Shown in pieces: positions 44,976 to 57,950 of a stretch of 64,000 nt of DNA. Origin of the DNA: Erythroxylum novogranatense. Taxonomy: Eukaryota > Streptophyta > Magnoliopsida > Malpighiales > Erythroxylaceae. Within the stretch, counting starts at the first letter, position 1, and each line of letters opens with the position of its first letter. Below the pieces are notes generated by a model. The model was given only the letters and a program-made list of their open reading frames with translations, was not told the DNA's origin and searched no databases. A program made the translations under genes and the position numbers. The stretch spans positions 34,923,402 to 34,987,401 of the forward strand of contig CM057230.1 of assembly GCA_029891385.1 (NCBI GenBank). Reading direction: 5' to 3'.

Positions 44976-47900
44976 TATATAGCCATAATCATGACAATAT
45001 TCACAGCCGTCACGACCATATCGTCCATTAACCCTACATAATTTTATAACATTTTTATTAAATAACTAATTAAATAAGTATTGATTTCTTAAAATATAAT
45101 TAATTTATTCTTCAATTAATTAAACAGAGTTAGTACTTATTTTCATTTTTATTAAATATAATATATATAATTAATTGACTAATTATAATATATTATTAAT
45201 TAATAGAAAAATAATTAATCGATTAATTTCTTAAAATAAAACAGAATTTTATTATAATAGGAATCACAAAGGTGACTTAAGTGTCACTTCAAGTGAAAAG
45301 ATACATTTTGAACTCCTTAATTAAATAAAATTAATTAAATGTAATTCATAATAATCAATGTATAATTAAATAATTGATTTATTGAAATCTTATTAATTAA
45401 TTAATTATTAATTATTACTCACATAATTATTACTTATGTTATTATTAATGCATCTGAAATATTTTTCCGCATTTTAATAATATATTCAGTAAAATATCTT
45501 TAATTAATTCAATTATAACTATTTGGTAAATCAAATATACTTTCATGTAATTAAAATATTATGAGTTAGTTAAAATATAATTAATTAATTGATTTATGAA
45601 AATACGATACTTGATTAATGATGGAAATTAGGATATAATAAATTAAATAATTTATTAAATTATACTTTGTTTATAATTTAATTATTCATCATTAACTCTT
45701 AATCTTATTCAGTTATAATTAATAATGATTAATATAGTATTAATTAATTAATGTATATATATATAGCTATGTAGTCATGCCTATAACAATATTCACAAAG
45801 GCCACTACCATGTCATACAAGTTATTTTCTTTTTGCAGGCAATTAAAACTGTATAATTTTATAACATTTTATTAATTTAATAATTAATTAAGTATTGATT
45901 TATTAAATATAATTAATTTATTTTAATTAATTAAATAGAATTAGTACTTATATTTTTCATTTTTATTAAATATAATATATAAAATTAATTGGCTAATTAT
46001 AATATATTATTAATTAATAATAAAATAATTAATTGACTAATCACTTAAAATAAAATGAAAATTTGTTATTATAGGAATCATGAGCTTGACTTAAGTATAC
46101 TATTGATTATTAACACGTAAATATTACTTATGTTATTATTAATGCGTATGAAATATTTTTCCCATTTTTAATTACGTATTCTTAAAATATCATGAATGAA
46201 TTTAACTAAAACAATTTAGTATATTAAAATACAATTTCATGTAACAAAAATATTATCATCATTAAAATATAATTAATTCATTGATTTCGAAAATGTGATA
46301 CTTGATTAAAATGGTTATTACAATATAATAAATTAAATGATTTATTAAATTATACCATATTGACAAATTAATTGTTAATCGTTAATTGTTAATGTTATTC
46401 AGTTATAATTAATAACGATATATATATTATTAAATAATTGAGGTATATATATAGGTAAGTAGTCACACGTGACTTAATATTCATAGGCGTGACTACCATG
46501 TCGTGCATGTTATTTTTTACAGGCAATTACTTGAAATAAAATGAAAATTTATTTTTATAGGAGTCACAAGCGTCACTTAAGTACACTATTGATTAACAAC
46601 AAAATAATTAATTGATTATTCAATTAAAATAAAATGAACTTTTATCGTTATAAGAGTCACCGACGTTAAGGGTCACGCCTACGAAAAGATCTATTTTTAA
46701 TTCCTTGATTAAATAAAATGAATTAAAATATAATTCATAATAATCAACATATAATTAAACAATTGATTTATTGACATATTATTAATTAACTAATTGTTGA
46801 TTAGTAATACGCAATTGTTAATTGCGTTATTATTAATGCATCCGAAATAAATTTTCCCATTTTTAATTACATGTTCTTAAAATATTTAATTTAATTATAA
46901 CTATTTAGAAAATAAAATAATAATTTCATGTAATTAAAATGTTATCAATTAGTTTAAATATAATTAATTAATTGATTTATGAAAATGTGATAATTAATTA
47001 ATAATGATGATTAGAATATAATAAATTAAATGATTTGTTAAATTATTCTTCATTTATAAATTAATTATTAGTCATTAGTTTTAATCTTATTTACTTATAA
47101 TTAATAAAGATTAATATATTATTAATTAATTGATGTGTATATATATAGGTAGTAGTCACCCTCGTGACTTAATATTCACAAAGTGACTACTATGCTATGC
47201 ATGTTATTTTCTTTTATCAGCAATTAACACCTATATAATTTTATAACATTTGTTATTAAATAAATAATTAATTCAGTACTGCTTTATGAAAATATAATTA
47301 GTTTATTATTTAATTAATTAAATAGAATTAGTGCTCATATTTTCATTTTCATCAAATCTAATATATATAATCAATTGACAAATTATAATATATTACTAAT
47401 TAATAAAAATAATTAATTGACTAATTACTTAAAATAAAATGAAATTTAACTATTATAAAAGTCACAGAATGACTTAAATATGTTATTGATAAATAAAAAT
47501 AATTAATTGATTATTTAATTCAAATAAAATTAACTTTTATTATTATGGGCGTCATTGAGGTGACTTAAGTGTCACTTTTGTGAAAATATATATTTTAAAT
47601 CCTTAACTAAGTAAAATTAATTAAAATATAATTCTTAATAATCAATATATAATTAAATAATTGATTTATTGAAATTTTTAATTAATTAATTATTGACTAT
47701 TAACACGTAATTATTAATGAGTCTGAAATAATTTTTCTGATTTTTTAATTACATATTCTTAAAATATCTTTAATGAATTTAATTATAACTATTTAACAAA
47801 TAAAAATATAATTTAATGTAATTAAAATATTATCAATTAGTGAAAATATAATTAATTGATTGATTTATGAAAATATGATAATTGATTAATAATGGTGATT

Positions 47901-49332
47901 AGCATATAATAAATTAAAGGATTTGTTAAATTATACTTTATTTATAAATTAATTAATAATAATTAATATGTTATTAATTAATTGATGTGTATATATATAT
48001 ATAGGAAAGTAGTCATGCCTGTGACTTAATATTCATAAGTATGACTACCATGCTCGTATGCTATTTTCTTTTATTGGCAATTAACACCTATATAAATTTT
48101 TAACATTTGTTATTAAGTAAATAATTAATTGAGTATTGATTTATGAAAATGTGATTAATTCATTCTTTAATTCATTAAATAGAATTAGTGCCCATATTTT
48201 TCATTTTATCAAATATAATATATGTAATTAATTGACAAATATATAATCAAATAATTGATCTGTTGAAACCTTATTAATTAACTAATTATTGATCATTAAC
48301 ATCTAATTATTACATATGGTATTATTAATGCATCTGAAATATTTTTCCCTTTTAATTACATATTCTTAAAAATCTTTAATGAATTTAATTACAACTATTT
48401 AATAAATTAACATATAATTTTTGTAATTAAAATATTATTAGTTAGTTAAAATATAATTAATATATTATTAATTAATTGATCTATATATATGGGTAAGTAG
48501 TCACTTTGTGTCTTAATATTCATATGTGTAATGTCATGCTATGCATGTTATTTTCTTTTAAGGGCATGTAACACCTATATAATTTTGAAATATTTTATTA
48601 AATAAATAATTAATTAAAATTGATTTATGAAAATATAATTAATGAATTTTTAATCAATTAAATAGAATTATTGCTTATATTTTCATTTTTATCAAATATA
48701 ATATATATATAAACTTAATTGTCTAATTATAATATATTATTAATTAATAACAAAATAAATAATTGATTGATTACTTAAAATGAAATGAAATTTAATTATT
48801 ATAGTAGTCACAATCGTGACTTAAGTATATTATTGATTAATAACAAAATAACTGATTGATTATTTAATAAAAATAAAATAAACTTTTACTATTGTAGGAA
48901 TCACCGACGTGACTTAAGGGTCACGCCTTATGAAACGATATATTTTTAATTTCTTAATTAAATAAAATATGATAAAATATAATTCATAATAATAAATATA
49001 TAATTAAATAATTGATTTATTGACATCCTATTAATAAATTAATTATTGACTATTAACATGTAATTATTTCTTAAAATATCTTTAACAAATTTAATTATAA
49101 CTATTTAGCATATTAAAAATAATTTCATGTAATTAAAATATTATCAATTAGCTAAAATATAATTAATTAATTGATTTATGAAAATGTGATACTTGATTAA
49201 TAATGGTAATTAGAACATAATAAATTAAATGATTTATTAAATTATATTTTATTTATATATAAATTATTAATCTTTAACTCTCAATCTTGTTCAGTTATAA
49301 TTAATAATGATGAATATATTATTAATTAATTG

Positions 49333-49335
<3 letters not shown>

Positions 49336-49388
<53 letters not shown>
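49336..49388. repeat. (TG)n and (ATGT)n compound microsatellite
   Basis: About 37 bp of TG/GT dinucleotides are followed by four ATGT units (49373-49388). The position in the monomer is the same as that of the AT run at 44909. Confidence 0.92.
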
Positions 49389-50690
49389 AAATAGTCATGC
49401 CTGTGATTTAATATTCACAAGCGTATTAAGTCATAGGCGTGACTACTATCTCGTGCATTTTTATTGGCAATTAATGCCTATATAATTTTATAACATTTAT
49501 TATATAAATAATTAATTAATTAAGTTTTGACTTATGAAAATATAGTTAATTTAATCTTTAATTAATTAAATAGAATTAGTGTTTATTTTTATTTTATTAA
49601 ATATAATATATATATATAATTGATTAATTATAATATATTGTTAATTAATCTAAAATAATTAATATATTAATTATTTAAAACAAAATAGAAATTTATTATT
49701 ATAGGAGTCATAGGTGTGACTTATGTTTATTATTGATTAATAACAAAATAATTAATTGATTATATAATTAAATTAAAATAAACTTTAACTATTATAGGAG
49801 TCACAAACGTGACTTAAGTATCACGCCTGTAAAGATTTATTTTAATTACTTAATTAAGTAAATTTTGTTAAAATATAATTCATAATAATCAATATATAAT
49901 TAAATAATTGATTTATTGAAATCGTGTTAATTAGCTAATTAATTATTGATTATTAACTTGTAATTATTACTTATGTTATTATTAATGCACTGAAATAATT
50001 TTCCCACTTTTTAATTACATATTCTTAAAATATCTTTAATGAATTTGATTATAGCTGTTTGTCAAATAAAAATATAATTTCATGTAATTAAAATTTTATC
50101 ATTAGTTAAAATATAATTAATTAATTGATTTATGAAAATGTGATAACCGATTAATAATGGTAATTAGAATATAATAAATTAAATGATTTATTAAATTATA
50201 CTTTATTTATAAATTAATTATTAATCATTAGTTGTTAATTTTATTCACTTATAATTAATAATGATTAATATATATATTAATTAATTGATGTGTATATATA
50301 TAGGTAACTAGTCACTTTTGTGACTTAATATTCACATGCGTGACTACTATGCTTTGCATGTTATTTTCTTTTATGGGCAATTAATGCCTATAAAATTTTA
50401 TAACATTTGTTATTAAATAAATAAATAATTAAGTATTGATTTATAGAAATATAGTTAATTTATTCTTTACTTAATCAAATAGAATTAGTGCTCAAATTTT
50501 TCATTTTATCAAATATGATATATATAATTAAATGTCTAATTATAATATATTATTAATTAAGAAAATAAATTAATTGATTAATTACTTTTTTTTGAAGAAA
50601 AGGCGGGGGGGGGGGGATTTTATTAAAACATAGCTCTACAAGAGTAGATAAAGTGCAGTACAAAAGTCCTGTAAAGAAAAGAAATAAGAC

Positions 50691-51089
50691 TCATGGTTTA
50701 TATCGTATGTATGGAACAAAATTCTGTTCCATTCGCAAGATTGTCCGGAGATGAAGAGGTAGAGTAAGTGCCGTAGCAAATTGTGTCGAAATACCACTCG
50801 AAGCTAACTTTGCTAAAAAATCCGCAAAGCTATTAACCTCTCGATAAACGTGGAGAATGGACGACGTCGAGTCAGAGAGCATATGTCTAATATCTTCAAC
50901 CGCTGCTTCATACCTCCAAGGCCAAAATTCTGAATTGTGGTTCAATAGTTGCACAATACCTATATTATCAGTTTGAACCTGTATTTTCCGGAATCCATTG
51001 GCAACACAAAACCGAAGGCTACAAGCTATGGCCTCTATTTCCATGGCGAAACTAACATTTGAATTACAGTATCGACACTCAGCAAACAA
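50691..51089 (-). pseudogene. LINE B ORF2 RNase H domain
   Basis: It reads MFAECRYCNSNVSFAMEIEA, QVQTDNIGIVQLLNHNSEFW and VNSFADFLAKLAS, the same domain as in LINE A. The preceding segment ends GPSGWGFVV at about 51111, in another frame, so a shift or stop separates it from the zinc-finger part; GWGFVVRYANG-type sequence would form the first acidic strand. Confidence 0.75.
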
Positions 51090-51107
51090 GAAAGAACCAT
51101 TGGCATA

Positions 51108-51782
51108 TCACACCACGAATCCCCAACCTGAAGGTCCGGGACATCCAAGCGATGAGCCATCAGTGTTAAGGACAACGTTGCAATCATCCAGGGGCCGCCA
51201 ACATAAAGTCATAATCACCGGCTTTTGAGGCAATTGAAAATGACAGTTAAAAGAAGTGGATAAAGTAATCATTTCCTGTCTATCCTTTGGAAATATTTTA
51301 TGAAATTGCACCATAGAGGAAACATGTTGCATAATCGAAAAGATCAAGGCTGAGACTGTTGTGGACTTACCCTCATATACGCGCAAGTTGCGCATTTTCC
51401 ACAGCTCCCAAATGATGAAGTAAGGTATGACCGAAATGATCACAGGTCTTGCAATTGTCCCCCTATCAAGAGTAGACCACTCCCGGATAAAGAGCCATAG
51501 GCCAGGGGGGAAAGATAAATGAAGATCTAACAGGGCTGCAAAGCGTCGCCATACCATTCTGGTCGTAGGACACTCATAAAAAAGGTGCTGTACACTGTCG
51601 GCTGCCAAGGAACAAATACTACATTGCGATGGATTTAGAAAGAAACCTAACATGTTCAATGTTTCCGGGAAAGGAAGAAGGGAATTATAGAGACGCCACA
51701 CAAATATAGAGATCTTCTTTGGCAGAAACTTATTCCAAGCTTGACGAAGAGAGACATTGACAGAGTTATGGGACCTTACCAT
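51108..51782 (-). pseudogene. LINE B ORF2 zinc-binding (zf-RVT) region
   Basis: The open frame of 224 codons includes AWNKFLPKKISIFVWRLYNS, LNPSQCSICSLAADSVQHL, FYECPTTRMVW and LNTDGSSLGCPGPSGWGFVV. The last of these is the beginning of the RNase H fold (DGSS with its first Asp), so here the zinc finger and RNase H start are joined. In LINE A the equivalent DGS region is damaged. Confidence 0.8.
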
Positions 51783-51824
51783 TTCATAAGCCGAGGAAAG
51801 GCTGAATTTTCCGGTAACGCTTAG

Positions 51825-53284
51825 TAGGGGTGTTCATGGTAGGGTAACCTGACCCGTTCATAAATAACCTGAACCTGAACCTGAATGTCAGGTTCGGCAA
51901 TTTCGCGAACCTGAACCTAAAGAACCTATAGGATCGGTTAACCTATTTTTAGGTTCGGTTCTTAGTATAACCAGAGCCTATTTATATCAATATAGATGAC
52001 AAAAAATTATTTAAAAAATTAATGAAAACGAATACAAATTATTCATAAAAGTATGCATATAAAATCCATCAAAGATTAATCCAATATGTTAAACCCAAGC
52101 AAAGTAAAAATAAATCAAAAAATGTCTTATAAAAGATCCATACTAGAAAAAAAAAGATAAATTATTCAACAATTATTCTTCGAATAGGATGGTAGGATGG
52201 TAGTTTGAGATATGAGAGGTTGAGAAGTTATTGTAGGATAAAAGATTGAATGAATTTTTTTTCTTTTTCGAACGAATAGAATGACCTTTAATTTTTCTTT
52301 GTTTTCATCAAGGAAAAAACTTTTCAACTTCAATGGCTGATATTTGATAAAAGATTAATTGTGATTCAAGCGATCTTAGCCATAAATTTACTAGGTTTGT
52401 ATTAAGACCGTTGAATTGAATTACCATTTTTTAGAAGAATTGAATTTACAAGTGATCTTAGCAATTTTATCAATTATTCATATAAGAACAAACTACATTG
52501 TCATATCAATGATTTATATAAGAACAAACTACATTGCTATTCTCAATTTAAATATTAAAATGATTGCTATTCATTATATTAACAAAAATTGAACACAAAA
52601 CCTTACGTAAGGATTTTATGCTAATGTCTCGCTTTCTTAATAAACTTTCAATAGAGTTCTCTATTACTTTCCAATCGAAGTGCTTAGATAAATAAAGTTA
52701 TGTTTGTATTTGTACAAGACATTATTATTATATGCTTATTATTTATGAGCAACTATATTATATATTTCTTAATAAATGTGTTTTACATTTATTAATTTCT
52801 TTAATTAATCTCTAAATGATTATATTATTTTAGTCAATGAATTTTTTCTATTAATAGTTTAATACTTGATCAATAGCTTTGACACATATTAATTACTATT
52901 TCAAGTAGAAGTATTGAGTGTTATGCATTAGTTGTTACTTATAATAGCAATGTTCGAGATTAATGTTTAATAACATAGAATTAAAGTAGTTTTTCTTTTC
53001 TTCTTCTTTTGCTCAAGAATTAATATAGTAAATACTAGTAAATTTATTATTATTATTATCCTCTTAAATTATATTTAAATATATGATAAATTTTTTGGGT
53101 GTTTCAGGTTCAGGTTTAAAACCTATAACTGCAAGTTAGAAACCTGAACCTGAACCATGAACCTGATTTTTCAGGTTCAGTTCGAACCGAACCTGAACTT
53201 AGGTTCGGTTAACCTTATTTACAGGTTCGGTTCATGCGGTTCAGGTCTAGTTTACATGTTCGCGGGTTTTTTTGAACACCCCTA
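51825..53284. mobile_element. Non-autonomous hAT-type element (1,460 bp) inside LINE B
   Basis: The ends TAGGGGTGTTCA (51825) and TGAACACCCCTA (53284) form a perfect 12-bp terminal inverted repeat. The flanks ACGCTTAG (51817-51824) and ACGGTTGG (53285-53292) are an 8-bp duplication with two differences. Removing the element restores the LINE sequence as in copies A and C. Subterminal zones of about 150 bp at each end are packed with ACCTGAACCTGAACC and its complement GGTTCAGGTTC, in inverted arrangement. The interior is AT-rich with no credible gene. Terminal sequence and 8-bp duplication point to hAT. Confidence 0.88.
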
Positions 53285-53901
53285 ACGGTTGGTGTCCAAA
53301 TTCGTCGATCAGGCCCAGAAGAAAACTGTTGGGAATGGGTAGATATAAATGCAGCGTGAGCAGGTTGCAAGAAAGGAATAATGCAGCCCAACAACTCTTC
53401 CCTCTGGAAAAAGAAATCTCGGACAGTGAGCAGTGGGAGAGGAACTTGATGTATTTGATCCAACGAAGAAAAAGCTCCAAGATTTGACCAGTTATCTGTC
53501 TAAAAGGACGCTAGTCCAGTATGGATAGAAACATACTCATAGTCCTGAGTAAACCGATCTACTTTGGCAATTCTCTGCCAATGCGTTTTAAGTCTTACAG
53601 TCGGTGATAAGGTGGTAACAAATTTAGCCCAAAGACCCACTTGGTTTTTAACCTTCCACCATAACTTAATCGAATAGGCTGCTACAATGTCCTCCAGTTT
53701 TCGGAAGCCCAATCCATTCTCATCCATCGGGAGAGAAAGACGGTCCCATGAACGCCAATGTCGTTTATTATCTGTAAAATAGCTTCCCCATAAAAATTGT
53801 TGGAAGACCTTCTCCATTTTGTTTAAGATGGATTTAGGAGGTTCAATAGCAGTGAAGACGTGTTGTGGGATGGAGGATAAGACATGTTTGATTAAAATCA
53901 T
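53285..53901 (-). pseudogene. LINE B ORF2, reverse transcriptase C-terminal and linker part
   Basis: Two overlapping frames carry MILIKHVLSSIPQHVFTAIE, KVFQQFLWGSYFTDNKRHWR, ENGLGFRKLEDIVAAYSIKL and, after a stop near 53500, the WCI-linker MDQIHQVPLPLLTVRDFFFQ. The segment abuts the hAT element at 53284. The site of the Copia 1 insertion in LINE A is here intact at about 53608-53612. Confidence 0.8.
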
Positions 53902-53943
53902 CCGAGCTGTAGGGGATAGCCACTTATTGTTCCAACTACAAAT

Positions 53944-54342
53944 TCATGTCTCAATTGCCTCAACTAAATGAGTAAACATATGCTCTGTCTTTCTGTCCCA
54001 GAATAATCTGCAACCTAGGTATTGCAAGGGGAAATAGCCTTGGCCCAGTAGAACATCTCGTCGATGATTATGAGACACACCTTCTGGCAATATAAAACAA
54101 CTTTTTTGCTTGTTAACCTTTTGACCCGTAGATGCTTCATAATCAGCAAGCAGGAGGTTAAGCTGAGTTAGTGACCGTTTATCGCTCCGGATAAAGATAA
54201 TTAAATCGTCAGCAAAGCAGAGATGAGAGACAACTGCCGAGCTAGTAGGCACACCATAGGACAATATCCTGCCTTGCATCACAAATGATTGCATAAAGCG
54301 AGTCAAAGCCTCCGAAACCAAGATAAATAAGTAAGATGACAA
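53944..54342 (-). pseudogene. LINE B reverse transcriptase palm
   Basis: It reads YLFILVSEALTRFMQSFVMQ, GVPTSSAVVSHLCFADDLII (FADD catalytic pair) and GQKVNKQKSCFILPEG. Compared with A, four codons are missing around 54048 (DVLLGQGYF against DILQLLQMGQGYF). A stop near 53944 ends the frame, and another break at 54343-54363 interrupts the GIKQGDPLS motif. Confidence 0.85.
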
Positions 54343-54363
54343 AGGATCTCCTTGTTTGATGCC

Positions 54364-55500
54364 TCAGGATGACTGGAAGAAACCCACTGGACTGCCATTC
54401 ACCAAAATTGAGAACCAGATGGATTGAAGGGTCCCAATAATCAGCCTAATAAGCCCACCATTGAAACCAAAGGCCGCCAATAGACGGGATAGAAATGACC
54501 AAGAGACACGGTCAAAAGCGTTCATCATATCTAGTTTGAGAAGTATATTACCACCTCGAGCAGGGTGGTTAAGAAATTGACATAAATCTTGAGCCATCAG
54601 AATATTGTCCACAATGTCCCGCCCAGATAAAAAAGCCGACTGCTCCGGGGGGATCAAATTGGGTAAAACAGTTTTCAACCGTTCCGTAAGTATCTTCGTG
54701 AAGATCTTATTCAGGAAAGTACAGAGACTGATTGGTCGAAAGTCGGAAAAAGAATTTACACTTAGCTTTTTCGGCAAAAGAGTAATCAACGTACTACTTA
54801 CTACACGAGGAATTGAAATCCCGGACATAAATTCAGTACAGGCATCAAAGAGATCATAACAGATGATGTCCCAACAATTATGATAAAAAGCTCCACAGAA
54901 TCCATCAACTCCGGGCGCACTAGTGGACGATAAACTCATGACTGCTTGCTTAATCTCCTCCATTGTAACCGGTTGTAACAACAAAACATTTTCCTCATCC
55001 TCAATAAGCCTCGGTATGTAGCTTAACAGCCGAGAGGTTGCTGCCTCCTCATCCTCAACTACCTCCTGTGATAAGAGGGATTGAAAATATTTGACCGCTT
55101 CGAGTTCAATGTGTGTCGGGTCTGTCAACCACTGCCCATTACTATCTATAATTCTGTGGATCCCCAATCGCGTTCGTTTCTCTACCAAGGAGGCATGAAA
55201 ATATGCAGTGTTAGTATCACCCTCCTTGAGCCATTTCAATCTCAACTTTTGAAGCATAAAATCCTCATGTTCTTTAAGTCGTAGTAACAGTTCAGCTTTG
55301 GATTTGTTCAGCCTCATTAGAGCTTCATTGGTGCCAGAGGCTTCAAACTCCCGTTCCAGCTGCATCACAGCTGACTCTGCCATTTTCAGATTAAGGAAGA
55401 CATCCCCAAACTTCTCCTTGTTCCAGAGCCGCAAACAGGATTTGAGGCGACGAAGCTTTAGGGAAAACCGTAACATACCATGACAGTCAATTGGCTGAGC
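54364..55500 (-). pseudogene. LINE B ORF2 central part (connector and reverse transcriptase fingers)
   Basis: An open frame of 370 codons from 55476 contains LRLKWLKEGDTNTAYFHASL, STSAPGVDGFCGAFYHNCWD, FRPISLCTFLNKIFTKILTE, LLKLDMMNAFDRVSW (catalytic Asp) and WFSILVNGSPVGFFQSS. This part is intact and is the best reference for the region deleted in LINE C. A TAG/TAA-type stop at about 55498-55502 closes the frame on the upstream side. Confidence 0.85.
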
Positions 55501-56280
55501 CTAATTTAATTGTACCAAAGTGTGGAAATCATCGCGACGTAGCCACATCCGTTGGAAACGAAAGAGGCGTGGGCGTGAAATTTGTTCCGTGTTAAATTGG
55601 CACAACATTGGGCTATGATCTGACCCCGTGCGATTTAAGTTTTGAATAGAGGAAATCAGAAATAGATCAGCCCACTCTGTAGTGACCGTTGTCCGATCCA
55701 ACTTCTTCATAACACGACCATTGGACCTATTGCCTACCTAAGTAAATTCAGCACCCTGCGTGGGGATTTCCAATAGGCTGCAAGAAGCTATGAAGGAATT
55801 AAAGTCATCCATAGAGGCAAGCTTAGGAGATCCAAGACCGTTATATTCATCAAGACTGCGGATGACATTAAAGTCGCCCCCCAATAACCACGGGACATTA
55901 GCGTGAGCAGCACGAAAGGCACATAACTCAGACCACAATGCAAGACGGTCCCGTCTTGTCGACCTCGCATAGACTACAAAGATATAAAAATATGTATGCA
56001 CATTAGCATGGGTTAAGTGCAAGTGCATAACCTGTTCGGTTCCACTAAGTATTGTAGCGGAATAAGCATTGGAAAGGAGAGCCTAGATTTTATTAGTGTC
56101 TGAAACAAAGCCAGTTGTAAAATGTAATTTCCTCAGTAGTCCATCCAAAAAAGTAGGTTACGCCATTGGTTCAATCACAAAAATCGCAGACAGTTTGTGC
56201 ATGGCAGTCAGAGACTTAAGACGACGTTGGGAGGCCGTGTTACCCACCCCACGTATATTCCAAATGAGGCTACTAATCAT
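55501..56280 (-). pseudogene. LINE B ORF2 endonuclease domain, with stops
   Basis: ORF2 begins at ATG 56278-56280. The region reads WLLGGDFNVIRSLDEYNGLG in one open piece (55738-56028) and MKKLDRTTVTTEWADLF with GSDHSPMLCQFNTEQISRPR in another (55501-55710). At least three in-frame stops (near 56160, 56085 and 55738) separate the pieces. The GDFN and SDH motifs survive. Confidence 0.8.
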
Positions 56281-57857
56281 GGGGGATGAGCAGAAGAAGT
56301 AGCCTTAGGAGCTCTCGCCGATTGGCGAAGAGATTCATCATTAAAAGTGACTTTTTTATTTTTTGAACCCACAGGACGACCCCATTTTTTAGGGTGGTTT
56401 CGCCTTTAGACTGAATCATTCGAGAAATCTCCACATTCTGTTGACCAGAAGCTGTACCAAGCCAGAAATCATCCTGAACTTGAGTTGGCATAGGACCCTC
56501 AGAAATGACCTGAGGAATCTCAACGATAATAGAAAAATTCTGAAGTGGTGCTGTTAAGTCTGTAGTAGTGGAAGCCACATTAACAGCGTCCCCATGTATA
56601 TCCTTCGGAGCAAGTGTGGTATTAGCAGTAGCATTAGGCTGAACAAGGATAGCATCGGTATTAGCAGGGCATATTCCAGAATGCACAAAATCAGGGGCAG
56701 TTAATGCAGAAGGTGTTACAAATTCGGGAGCAGTATTAACCACTTCATCATCAATTATTTCAAGGATTGCATTAGATTGGGGGACAGATGGTATAGAGTG
56801 AACAGAATGGCCAGTGACCTCATCAATCTCAGACAATATCACACATTGAGAGGAAACTTGAAGGCAGGATGAAATTGGGCCGGTAACAACATCAGCATTC
56901 TGGCCCGGAGGCTGTGGCTTACGCGAAGGGTCGTCGGACATCGCAGACTCAAGAACCGAAGCAGTAGGAGGAACAGAGGGGGCGAGTAGAGAGTGATTCG
57001 TATCTTGGACAGACAGGCTAGAAGCAGCGGGCTCCTTAGCCTTCCAAACCTTAACGGGAGGAATTTTTGATTCCATAGTTACAGCAGTGGGAGGAGGGTT
57101 GCGCAGTTTGTGGCGACAGTCAGTCTCTGTATGACCTACCTTCCGACAATGATGACAGAACGAAGGCAGATTCTCATACAGCACAGATTGGAAATAGGCA
57201 TGCTCTTCCGTACCCAGTCTCAAGCGAGTCGGCAGCTCCTTCAACAAATCAACTTCAATACATACTCTAGCAATCAAGGGCCGAGAGAGATTTAAGGTTG
57301 GAACATCAATTTTTAGTGGAACGCCGATCATAGTTGCCAACCAGTGAAGGTAATTTTCATGGAAGCAGTGAATCGGTAAACCCTCGAAAGAAACCCAGAT
57401 CGGAACAACAGGGGATTCATGGTCAGGGTGAAGGTCCGTCGACCACTTAAACACGCGCATAAGATGACTGTCGAACGTCCAGATGGCTCGCAACCAGCAA
57501 CGTTGGTAATCTTCCTTAAGATCAAAACAGATTAAAACATGGCGGAAATCAATCATGCCTAGGGTAAAGTTACCCTTAAACCCGATTTTGTCGAAAGAAG
57601 ATCTCAGGAAATCCATCTTCGGCCGACCTTTGAAAAATTTGCCTACCAACGCCAAATGAAAAGGAGCAACGAGTTATGCCTCTTCCTCCTTGGTAAGGAA
57701 GAAGGTCGATTCTCCCTTATACATCTTGGGTCGAGACGCGATGTGAACCTCAGATCGCTGCGGTTGGAGAAGCAACCGGGGAGAGGGCTTTGCTCAGAAG
57801 CGCTTTGTCTTGAAAGAACGCACTCCATTGGTGAGGCGCGCGCGAGATGCCGGCCAT
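56277..57857 (-). pseudogene. LINE B ORF1 (DUF4283 and CCHC zinc knuckle), broken
   Basis: The family ATG is at 57855-57857. A frameshift and a TAA at about 57674 (Gln in copies A and C, EEEAQLAAP) interrupt the first 65 codons. After that 460 codons are open from 57655: DUF4283 motifs as in A, an intact CCHC knuckle CHHCRKVGHTETDC, then a Pro/Ser/Thr-rich linker including GHSVHSIPSVPQS, and MPTQVQDDFWLGTASGQQNV near the end. A last frameshift near 56390 alters the C-terminus. The conserved TGA overlapping the ORF2 ATG remains at 56277-56280. Confidence 0.87.
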
Positions 57858-57950
57858 GGTAATCGTTGTACAATCGTCGTTTGTTCTCCTCGCAATCGCC
57901 TGTGTCGCCTTCTGAACTTTTTTCAATTTTTGTTTGTCTACCTTTTTTCT

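Larger units (their letters stand above)
42543..50587 (-). repeat. Satellite array, reverse orientation, long uninterrupted block
   Basis: Landmark complements (CATGTCGTGCATGTTATTTT and variants) lie near 43205, 44090, 45015, 45812, 46500, 47205, 48055, 48540, 49455 and 50360. Steps of 885-925 bp mark complete monomers and 485-850 bp shortened ones. For example, the block near 42780-42830 skips most of a unit. All of it runs in one direction. I see no gene in these 8 kb. Confidence 0.87.
50588..57950 (-). mobile_element. L1-type LINE retrotransposon, copy B (split by a hAT element)
   Basis: The target duplication TAATTGATTAATTACTT (50571-50587) and TAATTGACTAATTACTT (57951-57967) is 17 bp with one change. 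It is full length relative to LINE A, with ORF1 at the right and ORF2 leftward. The 3' end has a short A tract interrupted by a run of 12 C (12 G on the plus strand). Many stops and frameshifts are spread over both ORFs. Confidence 0.92.
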
